A stretch of DNA of 64,000 bases, taken from assembly GCA_007134485.1 (NCBI GenBank), contig SLKT01000042.1, positions 1 to 64,000 on the forward strand, in the 5' to 3' direction. The stretch comes from Wenzhouxiangella sp. (GTDB lineage: Bacteria; Pseudomonadota; Gammaproteobacteria; Xanthomonadales; Wenzhouxiangellaceae). The position numbers were made by a program, and so were the translations under genes. The number at the start of each line of letters is the position of its first letter. Position 1 is the first letter of the stretch. The notes under the pieces were generated by a model. It was given only the letters and a program-made list of their open reading frames with translations. It made no database searches and was not told the DNA's origin. This document shows, in pieces, positions 41,159 to 49,645 of the stretch.

Positions 41159-44137
41159 TTACCCCGTTTGCCGATGGCCATCCGGACGGCGCTCGGACCA
41201 GGCAGCTTCATCCCGTCCGGTGGCCGATGTTATGCCCCCCTCGGCCTTGAGATGGGCCAGGGCCTGCTCGATCCGGCTTGAAGGCAAGCCGGTCTCGGTG
41301 GTCAGTTGGCTCACCGTCAGTTCCCTGCAGTGGCGAATGCGCCCGAGAATCATGCGGCGCAGGGCCTCGTCGACATCCTCGATCGGATCGGGACGCAGTC
41401 CGGCAGGTAGAAACGGTCGGATGCTTGCCTTCGGCCACAGGGCCAGGGCCTCGGCGAGGCGTTCGATATGGACCCACAGCAGACCCGGCGCCCCGCCCAC
41501 AAGAGATACCGCGGACTGGTCATGAACCAGGGTCATCAGGCGGGATGCGTTGCCGCTGCCCTCACCTTCGGCCGCAGTCAGGTAACCGGCAGCCAGCAGC
41601 AACTTCTCGAGTTCATCGCGGCGCAATGGCCGGTAGGCTGTTGGCGCCGACGCCGGGTTTTCAAAAGTGCGGGTGCGTCGTTCCTCGGCTGCGGCCGGAT
41701 CGAGAAAACTGTGACGGGGTGCGTTGATCAGGGCGCTGGCCAGTGGTGAGGGCGAATTCGTGTCCACGGCATGGACCCGGATGCGTCCGCTTTCGATGCC
41801 GGCTAGTATGCGTTCGAGATGATCGATGTCCATGTAGTCGTTCAGACAATCCGACAGCGCCTGGGCTACCAGGGGATGATCGGGAATTTCGCGCGCGCCG
41901 CTCAGGTTTTCCAGGCAAGCCAGTTGGTCCGGAAAGATGCGCGCAATCAGGTTTTCGGTCTGATTGCGCTGGATCTGGGCCGGCACCGGTCCACGCAACT
42001 CGCGTCGCTTGATGGCCAGCGCAGTGTTGGCGCACCAGCGAAAGCGGGTCTGGAAGATTGGCGTATCGAGCAAGGCCTGGATCAGGACCCCGCGAACATT
42101 CGATGAGCGCAGATAGCCGATGACCTCGGGTAGATCGAAGCTGTGCACCGCACCGAGCGAGATCAGCAGCCCGTCATCGGTGGCCGCGGCCTGCAACTCG
42201 AAATTGAATTGACGGCAAAAGCGCTTGCGCAGCGCCAAGCCCCAGGCCCGATTGGTGCGTGCCCCGGCCAGGGAATGCAGGACCAAGTGCTGATCACCTC
42301 CCGGATCGAAGAACCGTTCGAGCACGATGCAATCCGGCCCGGGCAGGCGGCCCAGGATCGCCCGACTGTCGGACAGGTAGGCCTGCAACTGCGCACAACC
42401 GGCATCGTGGCCCTGCTCGCTGCATCTACAGAGCTGCATGACCTGGCGTGACAGATCCGCGCTGCGTCCGGCCCCGTCGCCAAACCAGAACGGCAGGTTG
42501 GGCGCTTCGTTCTCGACCGCTTCGACTTCGACCCGCCCGGTGGCAATGGCCAGGATTTTCCAGGTCCTGCCGCCGAGCTGAATGACCTGCCCCGGGGTCG
42601 ACTCGAATGCGAATTCCTCGTCCAGGCGGCCGATCACCTGGCGTGAACTCAGATCAACCACCTCGTAATCAAACCATTCCGGAATGGTGCCGCCATTCAT
42701 CAGGCTGAGACGGGCGGCCTCCTCGGCCGACCCCATGCGCTCGACACCGCGTCGATGGATCAGACTCCTGCCGGTCTCGCGTCCGGGCACGTAGCCATCG
42801 TGCAGCATATCGACCAGGCCGTCCAGATGACGACGATCCAGATGGCGCCACAAGGCAGTTCGACGCACGCAGTCGAGAATCTCCTTGATTCCGGTCATGC
42901 CGTTGGCAACCATGGCGATGAGATGCTGAACAAGCACATCATCGACTTGACCGAGCAGCTTGCTGCGATCGATCTTTCCACCGGCCATTGCCAGCTCGAG
43001 CGCACGGGTCTGAAGTAGATCGCTCTGGGTCAGCGGAAACACATGGATCAGGGGAGACTCGCCGGGTCGATGCCGGGCGCGTCCGGCCCGCTGGCGAAAT
43101 GCATTGATGCTCGGCGCCGTACCGATCTGGCAGACCCGATCCAGGTCACCGATATCGATGCCCAGCTCCAGGGAGCTGCTGGCCACAACTACCCGGATTT
43201 CACCCTGCTTGAGCCCGACTTCCACGGCCTGGCGGTGCTTGCGGCCCAGGCTGCCGTGATGGGCAGCCACCATCCCGGGGTCCACCCGTTGTTCGATGCG
43301 CGCTGCTACCCGTTCGACCAGCGCCCGGGTATTGCAAAACACCAGCATCGCCCCCGGCGCCCTGGCCAGTTCTCCCAGACGGTCATTGATCCATCCCCAG
43401 TGCTGGCCGTCGGCGAACGCGCCCAGCGCTGTGTCGGGCAATTCCACTTTCACCTGCACCTCCGGCGCCTGATCCGGTTTCACGATGCGGCACTGACGCC
43501 CGTGACCGGCCAGAAAGCCGCCCACCAGCCGCAAAGGACGGACCGTGGCCGACAATCCCACCCGCTGCATGTTCTTGCCGGTCAACGCCTGCAGTCGTTC
43601 CAGTGACAGGCACAAGTGAGCGCCGCGCTTGTTCTCAACCAGTGCATGGACTTCGTCAATAATCACGCTCTGCACGGATGCCAGCATGGCGCGGCCACCA
43701 CGACTGCCGAGCATCACGAACAGTGACTCGGGCGTGGTCAACAGGATTTCCGGTGGACGTTGTTTCTGTCTGGCCCGTTCGGGCTGGCCGGTGTCGCCGG
43801 TACGCAGTCCGATCCTGGGCATGGGCTTGTGATGCTTGTCATCCAGGGTGGCCAATCCCTCGAGACACTCGAGCATCCCGGCCGCCATGTCACGAGACAG
43901 CGCACGCAGCGGCGAGATATACAACACGCGCACGCCGTGACCGGCGGGCGAACGATACAGTCGATCGATCAGCGGCAACCAGGCCGCCAGCGATTTACCG
44001 GCCCCGGTGGGGGCGCTGATCAGGGCATGCTCGCCGGTCTTCACGACCGGCCAGGCCCTTGACTGGACTGGCGTGGGTTGACCATGGCGAGTCTCAAACC
44101 AGGTCTGGACGCGCTCGCTGAACGGACTCATATCCAT
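41159..44137 (-). CDS. Lhr-type DEAD/H-box helicase
   Basis: A 992-residue superfamily 2 helicase. SAPTGAGKSLAAW (Walker A, ~41-53), TTPESLFVML, VIIDEVHALV (DEVH, 161-164), GLSATVRPLRLVGGFLAG (motif III) and the C-terminal RecA domain with VVASSSLELGIDIGDLDRVCQIGTAPSINAFRQRAGRARHRPGESP are clear. The remainder matches the Lhr core (winged helix and beta-barrel domains) without the long C-terminal extension of E. coli Lhr. Lhr proteins translocate 3'-5' on DNA in repair. ATG 44137 is preferred to a longer frame starting at 44221, which would overlap the upstream lipoprotein gene. Confidence 0.87.
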   Translation of the reverse strand: MDMSPFSERVQTWFETRHGQPTPVQSRAWPVVKTGEHALISAPTGAGKSLAAWLPLIDRLYRSPAGHGVRVLYISPLRALSRDMAAGMLECLEGLATLDDKHHKPMPRIGLRTGDTGQPERARQKQRPPEILLTTPESLFVMLGSRGGRAMLASVQSVIIDEVHALVENKRGAHLCLSLERLQALTGKNMQRVGLSATVRPLRLVGGFLAGHGRQCRIVKPDQAPEVQVKVELPDTALGAFADGQHWGWINDRLGELARAPGAMLVFCNTRALVERVAARIEQRVDPGMVAAHHGSLGRKHRQAVEVGLKQGEIRVVVASSSLELGIDIGDLDRVCQIGTAPSINAFRQRAGRARHRPGESPLIHVFPLTQSDLLQTRALELAMAGGKIDRSKLLGQVDDVLVQHLIAMVANGMTGIKEILDCVRRTALWRHLDRRHLDGLVDMLHDGYVPGRETGRSLIHRRGVERMGSAEEAARLSLMNGGTIPEWFDYEVVDLSSRQVIGRLDEEFAFESTPGQVIQLGGRTWKILAIATGRVEVEAVENEAPNLPFWFGDGAGRSADLSRQVMQLCRCSEQGHDAGCAQLQAYLSDSRAILGRLPGPDCIVLERFFDPGGDQHLVLHSLAGARTNRAWGLALRKRFCRQFNFELQAAATDDGLLISLGAVHSFDLPEVIGYLRSSNVRGVLIQALLDTPIFQTRFRWCANTALAIKRRELRGPVPAQIQRNQTENLIARIFPDQLACLENLSGAREIPDHPLVAQALSDCLNDYMDIDHLERILAGIESGRIRVHAVDTNSPSPLASALINAPRHSFLDPAAAEERRTRTFENPASAPTAYRPLRRDELEKLLLAAGYLTAAEGEGSGNASRLMTLVHDQSAVSLVGGAPGLLWVHIERLAEALALWPKASIRPFLPAGLRPDPIEDVDEALRRMILGRIRHCRELTVSQLTTETGLPSSRIEQALAHLKAEGGITSATGRDEAAWSERRPDGHRQTG

Positions 44138-44154
44138 GGCGCCATTATGCCCAT

Positions 44155-44613
44155 TCAACGCCCGGCGATATCCTCCCAGGAAGCCGAAATCAGCATCCAG
44201 TCCGAGCCATCCTTGCGCCAACCGGTACGCACCCGGTACCAGCGCCCGCGTTCGGGAATCAGGCCGCTGCCCCCGGTCACGATGGCGTGAAACTCGACAG
44301 TGGCGCGGTCGGCGCCGTGCAGTTCGACGGAGCGGTCGTAGACGCGTGCTCGAATACGTTCATGGGCGCGCATTTCGCGATTGAGCAGCAACCGAATACC
44401 GCGCTGATCCATATCCCAGGTTTCGGCACTGAAATCATCAGCCAGAGGAGCCATGAACGCCCGTGCGTTGCGTTCGGACAGCGCCTCGATCATATCGTCA
44501 ATGCGCTGGTTGATCTGCTCCTGGTCAGGCGGCGGTGGACCGCAGGCAGCCAGCACCATCACCAGCACGACTCCCGTAATCCAACCGCCCGGGAAGGTTG
44601 CTCGACGAACCAC
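44155..44613 (-). CDS. Lipoprotein with NTF2-like fold, function unknown
   Basis: A 152-residue protein with signal sequence and lipobox (VLVMVLAACGPPPPD), so probably a lipid-anchored periplasmic protein. The mature part has an NTF2-like pattern: helix QINQRIDDMIEALSERNARAFMAPLADDFSAE, then strands with HERIRARVYDRSVELHGADRATVEFHAIVTG and a final WMLISASWEDI. No catalytic residues are recognised. GTG 44613 is chosen because it starts the signal peptide directly and overlaps nothing; a longer ATG start at 44658 lies inside the upstream gene. It sits 17 bases before the helicase start. Confidence 0.7.
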   Translation of the reverse strand: MVRRATFPGGWITGVVLVMVLAACGPPPPDQEQINQRIDDMIEALSERNARAFMAPLADDFSAETWDMDQRGIRLLLNREMRAHERIRARVYDRSVELHGADRATVEFHAIVTGGSGLIPERGRWYRVRTGWRKDGSDWMLISASWEDIAGR

Positions 44614-44614
44614 C

Positions 44615-46531
44615 TTACTGATCTTCAGCCAGGTAGTTTTCCAGCAGTCGACCAGCAACCACGATCAGGTCATACTCAGTGACCAGGCCCACCAGCTTGC
44701 CATCCTCGACCACTGGCAGGCAGCTCAGGCGCTTTTCGCGCATCAGTCGAATGGCGTCGATGGTGGTGCATTCACGCGTGATGGTGACCGGGTCCGGGCG
44801 CATGATGTCGCGCACCATGATGGGATCATCATCGCGACCTCCACGCGCCACCAGACGCAGCAACTGGCGATGGGAAATCAGGCCAAGCAATTGCCCCGAA
44901 TCGTCTTCGACCGGCACATGCCGAACATAGCGCCACTCCATCAGACTGGCGGCAAAATCGACGATGTCATCCGGACGAACGGTGAACAGGTCGGTGGCCA
45001 TGTATTGTTCGACCGTGCGGTAGCTGTCTCGCCAGTCCTGCTCGTTGCAGAAATCGGCCAGCACCCAGTCGGCGATCGGCTTGCCGCTGGCTTGCTGATC
45101 AATGATGCTGTTGGTCAGAGCCCGCAGGCATTCATGAGGACTGCCTTCATCCCTCATTTTCTGCAGTGATTCAAGCTGCCAGCGCGCCCCGGTGCGGCGA
45201 CGCTCGACACGTTTCTGTATCGTTCCCAGGTACCTGTCAATGTCAGCTTCGTCGATACGCGCTTCCTGCAGCCCCTGGCGTGCTTGCGGAATCAGTATTT
45301 CCAGCACGAGATCCTGCGCGGTCATCTGACGATCATCGAACCACACCTGCTGGGCGCGCAAGCCCTCGCGCGCCGCGGCCATGAAATTGGCCTTGACATC
45401 GGTAAAGCTCAAATGCTCGCGGATGTCGTCGACGTGACGGGACAGGTAGGACATCATCCCGAAAAAGAATGCCGCGTTGGCAACCTCGTCCAGGACCGTG
45501 GGCCCGGAGGGAATCACCCGGTTTTCGATTCTCAGATGCGGCTTGCCGTTGTCCGAAATGCCGTAACAGGCGCGATTCCAGCGGTAGACCGTGCCATTGT
45601 GCAGCCTCAGGGCATTGAATTTGGGGACTTCGCCGCGCTGCACCATACCGATCGGGTCTTCCTCGAAATCCGTGGTCAACAACACCCGGAAGCGGGCAAT
45701 GTCTTCCTTGAAAATCTCGATGACAGATTCCTCGATCCATTGATCGCCGAAATGTACCCTGGGCTTGTGCCCGCGCGCCGCGTGGGCTTCCGAGCGGGCG
45801 TCGATGGAACCCTCGAAAACGGCGATGCGACTTTCATGCCACAGCCGTTTGCCAAGCAGGATGGGTGAATTGACACAAGCGGCCAGCAGGGGTCCGGTCA
45901 CAGCCTGGGCGATGTTGTACAAATGAGCGAATTCGTCGGCATCGACCTGGAAATGGATCTGGAAGCTGGTGTTGCATGCTTCCAGCATGAGATTGTCATG
46001 GTTGAAGTTGAGCTGGTCTATACCCTTGATATTGATCTGGAAATTGCTCCCCCGCAGGCGCAGCAAGGCTTCGTTGAGGGCAAAGTAGCGGGCTGTCGGC
46101 ACCATGGCGTCGAGACTCAGGTGCTCGCGGGTCAGGGTCGGGAGTATGCCGACCAGTGCGATTCGCGAGCCCTGCTTGCCGGCTGCAGCATCGGCAATAC
46201 GCACCACCTCGTCGGTTTCGGCTTCCAGTTGACGTAGGCAATCACCGCCAAGTTCGAGTGGGGAAAGATTGGCCTCGAGGTTGAACAACCCGAGTTCATG
46301 GGTGAAGCGGGGATCATCCATTTGCTCGAGGATCTGCATGGCCGACAGGGCCGGACGCGCCGCTCGATCGACCAGAAACATCTCCTGCTCGGCGCCGATG
46401 CGCCGAATACCACCTTCGAACATGCCTTTGGCATGCATGTCCTCAAGTGCCCGGACCTCGTTGAGCAGGGCTTTCATGAAGGCCCGGCGCACCGCCTCGT
46501 CGGAATTCTGCTGTACGTTTTGTTCACCCAT
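44615..46531 (-). CDS. Glutamate-cysteine-ligase-like (GCS2) protein fused to a CBS pair
   Basis: A 638-residue two-part protein. Residues ~30-400 belong to the glutamate-cysteine ligase group 2/YbdK family: GAEQEMFLVD, THELGLFNLEANLSPLELGG, LMLEACNTSFQIHFQVD, SRIAVFEGSID and HLRIENRVIPSGPTVLDEVANAAFF. A helical region (~400-510) leads to two CBS motifs (~511-638: MATDLFTVRPDDIVDFAASLME ... RHVPVEDDSGQLLGLISHRQLLRL and VRDIMRPDPVTITRECTTIDAIRLMREKRLSCLPVVEDGKLVGLVTEYDL). The CBS pair would bind adenine nucleotides and regulate the ligase part. The amino-acid substrate is unproven; it may make gamma-glutamyl-cysteine or another gamma-glutamyl compound. Confidence 0.85.
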   Translation of the reverse strand: MGEQNVQQNSDEAVRRAFMKALLNEVRALEDMHAKGMFEGGIRRIGAEQEMFLVDRAARPALSAMQILEQMDDPRFTHELGLFNLEANLSPLELGGDCLRQLEAETDEVVRIADAAAGKQGSRIALVGILPTLTREHLSLDAMVPTARYFALNEALLRLRGSNFQINIKGIDQLNFNHDNLMLEACNTSFQIHFQVDADEFAHLYNIAQAVTGPLLAACVNSPILLGKRLWHESRIAVFEGSIDARSEAHAARGHKPRVHFGDQWIEESVIEIFKEDIARFRVLLTTDFEEDPIGMVQRGEVPKFNALRLHNGTVYRWNRACYGISDNGKPHLRIENRVIPSGPTVLDEVANAAFFFGMMSYLSRHVDDIREHLSFTDVKANFMAAAREGLRAQQVWFDDRQMTAQDLVLEILIPQARQGLQEARIDEADIDRYLGTIQKRVERRRTGARWQLESLQKMRDEGSPHECLRALTNSIIDQQASGKPIADWVLADFCNEQDWRDSYRTVEQYMATDLFTVRPDDIVDFAASLMEWRYVRHVPVEDDSGQLLGLISHRQLLRLVARGGRDDDPIMVRDIMRPDPVTITRECTTIDAIRLMREKRLSCLPVVEDGKLVGLVTEYDLIVVAGRLLENYLAEDQ

Positions 46532-46687
46532 GAGAGGGGCGTGCCTCGCCTTGGACTTTTCGGCGATGATATACGCCCGACGTCAACGGAGCAAATCCAA
46601 TCCTCCAGGCTCGGGCATCTTGTCTGCAAGCCCCGGGTGTGCCAAGCTTGTAGATTGAAACTCAAGGATCAACAAAAGGGTAGAAAC

Positions 46688-48376
46688 ATGTCCGACAAAC
46701 CATGGCTTGACCAGTACTCGGCCGAGGTGCCGGCTGAAATCGACATGAACGAGTTCAACTCGGTGGTCGATGTGATCGACACCAGTTGCAGCGAATATGC
46801 CGACAAGGTCGCCTACATCAATTTCGGCGCCGAGCTGACCTATCGACAGGTCGATGAGTACAGTCGCGCATTCGGAGCCAGAATGCAGGCCCTGGGACTC
46901 AAACCCGGCGATCGAATCGCGATCATGATGCCCAATGTGCTGCAGTATCCGATCGCCGTATTCGGGGCGCTTCGGGCCGGCCTGGTGGTCGTCAACACCA
47001 ATCCGCTCTACACCGCACGCGAACTCAAGCACCAGCTCAAGGATTCCGGCGCCCGGGCCATCGTCATCATGGAAAATTTCGCCAGCGTGCTCGAAGCCGT
47101 GATCGACGACACCGAAGTCGAGCATGTCGTGGTGACCTCGATTGGGGAAATGGTCGGCTTTCCCAAGGGAGCGATCATGAATTTCGTGCTGCGCCATATC
47201 AAGAAAATGGTGCCCAGCTACAACCTGCCCGGAGCCGTGGGATTCAAGCAGGTATTGTCCCAGGGCGCAAACGAGGAATTGAAACGACCGGAACTGACCC
47301 ACGACGATCTTGCCTTTTTGCAGTATACCGGCGGGACAACCGGTGTCTCCAAGGGCGCCATGCTGACCCACGGCAACATGGTGGCCAACATGCAGCAATC
47401 CTCGGCCTGGCTGGGCTCGCGTGTCCAGCCCGGCGAGGAAACCATCATCACCGCCCTGCCCCTCTATCACATCTTTGCCCTGACCGCCAATTGCCTGGTA
47501 TTTCTCAAGTTCGGCGGGCGCAACGTCTTCATCACCAACCCGCGTGACATGCCCGGCTTTGTCAAGGAACTGGGCAAGTACAAGTTCACCGCCATCACCG
47601 GCGTCAACACCCTGTTCAACGGCCTGCTCAACACCCCGGGATTTTCCGATCTGGATTTTTCCAACCTGCGCATGACCTTGGGCGGTGGCATGGCGGTGCA
47701 GCGGGCGGTTGCCGAGAAATGGAAACAAGTCACCGGTGTGCCACTGATCGAGGCCTATGGCCTGACCGAAACCTCGCCGGCGGCCTGCATCAACCCCATG
47801 GATCTGGAAGACTACAACGGCGCTATCGGGCTGCCGATTTCCTCGACCGAGTGCCAGGTGATCGATGCCGACGGCAACCCGCAACCGGTGGATGAAACCG
47901 GCGAGTTGTGCGTCAAGGGGCCGCAGGTCATGAGAGGCTATTGGGAGCGTCCCGAGGAAACCGCCAAGGTGCTCGATGACGATGGCTGGTTGCGTACCGG
48001 CGACATGGCCAAGATGGATAACAAAGGCTTTTTCTACATTGTCGATCGCAAGAAGGACATGATCCTGGTGTCGGGTTTCAATGTCTATCCCAACGAGATC
48101 GAGGATGTGGTGGCCGATCATCCCAAAGTGCTAGAGGTTGGCGCCATCGGCGCCCCGGACGAAAAATCCGGCGAGGTGGTCAAGGTGGTCGTGGTCCGCA
48201 AGGATGACAGTCTGACCGTCAAAGAAGTGCGCGATCACTGCCGCAAGGAGTTGACCGGCTACAAGGTACCCAAGTACGTCGAGTTCGTCGAGGAGCTTCC
48301 CAAGACCAACGTCGGCAAGATCCTGCGCCGCGAGCTGCGCGATCAGTATGGAGAACCGCGCAGTTCCGAGGATTGA
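46688..48376 (+). CDS. fadD: Long-chain fatty-acid-CoA ligase
   Basis: A 562-residue acyl-adenylate-forming enzyme that activates long-chain fatty acids to acyl-CoA with ATP. YTGGTTGVSKGAMLTHGN (~212-229) is the P-loop, EAYGLTETSPAACINP the A5 motif, DGWLRTGDMAKMDNKGFFYIVDRKKDMILVSGFNVYPNEIED the hinge and FACS signature, and PKTNVGKILRRELR carries the C-terminal catalytic lysine. ATG 46688 begins MSDKPWLDQY, the usual FadD N-terminus; the frame is open far upstream but overlaps the divergent ligase-CBS gene. It works with the beta-oxidation gene at the right end of the window. Confidence 0.93.
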   Translation: MSDKPWLDQYSAEVPAEIDMNEFNSVVDVIDTSCSEYADKVAYINFGAELTYRQVDEYSRAFGARMQALGLKPGDRIAIMMPNVLQYPIAVFGALRAGLVVVNTNPLYTARELKHQLKDSGARAIVIMENFASVLEAVIDDTEVEHVVVTSIGEMVGFPKGAIMNFVLRHIKKMVPSYNLPGAVGFKQVLSQGANEELKRPELTHDDLAFLQYTGGTTGVSKGAMLTHGNMVANMQQSSAWLGSRVQPGEETIITALPLYHIFALTANCLVFLKFGGRNVFITNPRDMPGFVKELGKYKFTAITGVNTLFNGLLNTPGFSDLDFSNLRMTLGGGMAVQRAVAEKWKQVTGVPLIEAYGLTETSPAACINPMDLEDYNGAIGLPISSTECQVIDADGNPQPVDETGELCVKGPQVMRGYWERPEETAKVLDDDGWLRTGDMAKMDNKGFFYIVDRKKDMILVSGFNVYPNEIEDVVADHPKVLEVGAIGAPDEKSGEVVKVVVVRKDDSLTVKEVRDHCRKELTGYKVPKYVEFVEELPKTNVGKILRRELRDQYGEPRSSED

Positions 48377-48407
48377 GAGAGCTTCTGAAGGAATAAGCGC
48401 CAGAATT

Positions 48408-48541
48408 CACCGCGGAGTCTTCAGGCTCGGTTTCGGACCCGCTGTCGCGGTGCAAACAGAAAAACCTGTAAACGCAAAGACGCTAAGAAGCAAAGTTTTT
48501 TGTGAAATCTTTTGACTTGGCGTCTTTGCGTCTTTGCGTTT
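48408..48541. repeat. Intergenic inverted-repeat element with CGCAAAGA motifs
   Basis: Between fadD and dinB the sequence is low-complexity and self-complementary. AAACGCAAAGACGC (48470-48483) is the exact reverse complement of 48528-48541, and CTTTGCGT recurs as a tandem at 48524-48539. A second dyad, CACCGCG (48408-48414) with CGCGGTG (48446-48452), lies beside it. CGCAAAGA-type repeats of this look occur in intergenic DNA of many environmental bacteria. No coding sequence is present, and a long imperfect hairpin could form, possibly acting as a terminator for the convergent genes. Confidence 0.65.
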
Positions 48542-48563
48542 CAAAGATTTTGTCTTGGTCCTT

Positions 48564-49598
48564 TTACTGTTGATCAAGCCCGGACACGCCGACGCCGATC
48601 AGGCGCACGGTGAAGCCGCTGCGCCATTCGGCCCAGTTGACCAGCAATTCGCGGGCGGTGGTGTAAATCACCTCTTCGTCTCGGGTGTGGCTCTCCAGCG
48701 AGATCGAGCGGGTCAGGGTCGAAAAGCCGCCGGATCGAATCTTCAGGGTGACCGTGCGGGCCATCAGGCCCTTGTCAACGAGTCGCTTGGCGACCTTGAA
48801 CGCCTGTTCACGAATGACCGGCAACAGCGTCTCGATTTGCTTGTGGTCACGGTCGAAGGTGGTTTCCTGGCTGATTGAACGACGCGCCCGGGTGGCCTTG
48901 ACCGGGCGGTCATCGACGCCGGCGGCTCGCTTGAGCAGATCAGCGGCCTGGTTGCCGAACAATTCACTGAGCAATTGAACCGGCGTTGTGCGCAACTGGC
49001 CAATGGTGTGAATGCCGGCGTCATGCAGCCGCTCGGCGCTGCGTGGCCCGATCCCCCACAAGCGCCGAACCGGCAGCGGATCGAGAAAACGGCGCACCTG
49101 ATCGACCGGGACATGCACCAGGCCATCGGGCTTGTCATAGTCCGAGGCCAGTTTGGCCAGTAATTTATTGTGCGCCATGCCGACCGAGGCGGTCAGACCC
49201 ATGGTCTGGCCGATTGCTCGCTTCAGCCAGCGCCCGATCTCGTCCAGCTCACGTCCGGCCCGCACTTGCTCGCTGACATCGAGAAAGGCTTCATCGAGAC
49301 TCAGCCCTTCAACCTGGTCGGTCAACTGACGGAAAATGGCAAAAATCTCGGACGAAACCTCCCGGTAGCGTTCAAAGCGCGCTGGCACGAACACCCCGTG
49401 CGGGCAGCGGCGCCGGGCCATCGCGCCCGACATCGCCGAGCGTATCCCGAACTGGCGCGCCTCGTAGCTGGCCGCGGCCACCACGCCGCGCGGCCCGCCG
49501 CCTCCGACCATCACCGGGCGACCGCGCAGGGCAGGATGGTCACGCTGCTCGATGCTGGCGTAAAAGGCATCCATGTCGATATGAATGATCGACCTCAT
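48564..49598 (-). CDS. dinB: DNA polymerase IV (Y family)
   Basis: A 344-residue error-prone translesion polymerase. The catalytic carboxylates are in HIDMDAFYASIE (Asp ~8) and SLDEAFLD (Asp ~102, Glu ~103); YREVSSEIFAIFRQ, SVGMAHNKLLAKLASDYDKPDGL and GIGPRSAERLHDAGIHTIGQL are the palm/thumb helix-hairpin-helix region. The C-terminal little finger is present. The terminal DQQ does not match a standard beta-clamp motif, though RLIGVGVSGLDQQ resembles the usual C-terminal end. It is convergent with fadD across the repeat element. No LexA box is seen at its start. Confidence 0.92.
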   Translation of the reverse strand: MRSIIHIDMDAFYASIEQRDHPALRGRPVMVGGGGPRGVVAAASYEARQFGIRSAMSGAMARRRCPHGVFVPARFERYREVSSEIFAIFRQLTDQVEGLSLDEAFLDVSEQVRAGRELDEIGRWLKRAIGQTMGLTASVGMAHNKLLAKLASDYDKPDGLVHVPVDQVRRFLDPLPVRRLWGIGPRSAERLHDAGIHTIGQLRTTPVQLLSELFGNQAADLLKRAAGVDDRPVKATRARRSISQETTFDRDHKQIETLLPVIREQAFKVAKRLVDKGLMARTVTLKIRSGGFSTLTRSISLESHTRDEEVIYTTARELLVNWAEWRSGFTVRLIGVGVSGLDQQ

Positions 49599-49645
49599 GC
49601 GCAGTCGAGTCGGTCGGGAGAATCGATTGTGGTTACCATGCGCTT

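Noticed and set aside
46298..46687. Long N-terminal extension of fadD
   Set aside because: It runs antisense to the ligase-CBS gene and precedes the normal FadD start MSDKPWL.
46583..48121. A 512-codon minus-strand frame opposite fadD
   Set aside because: fadD has every family motif in the plus frame, while the antisense product has no recognisable motif.
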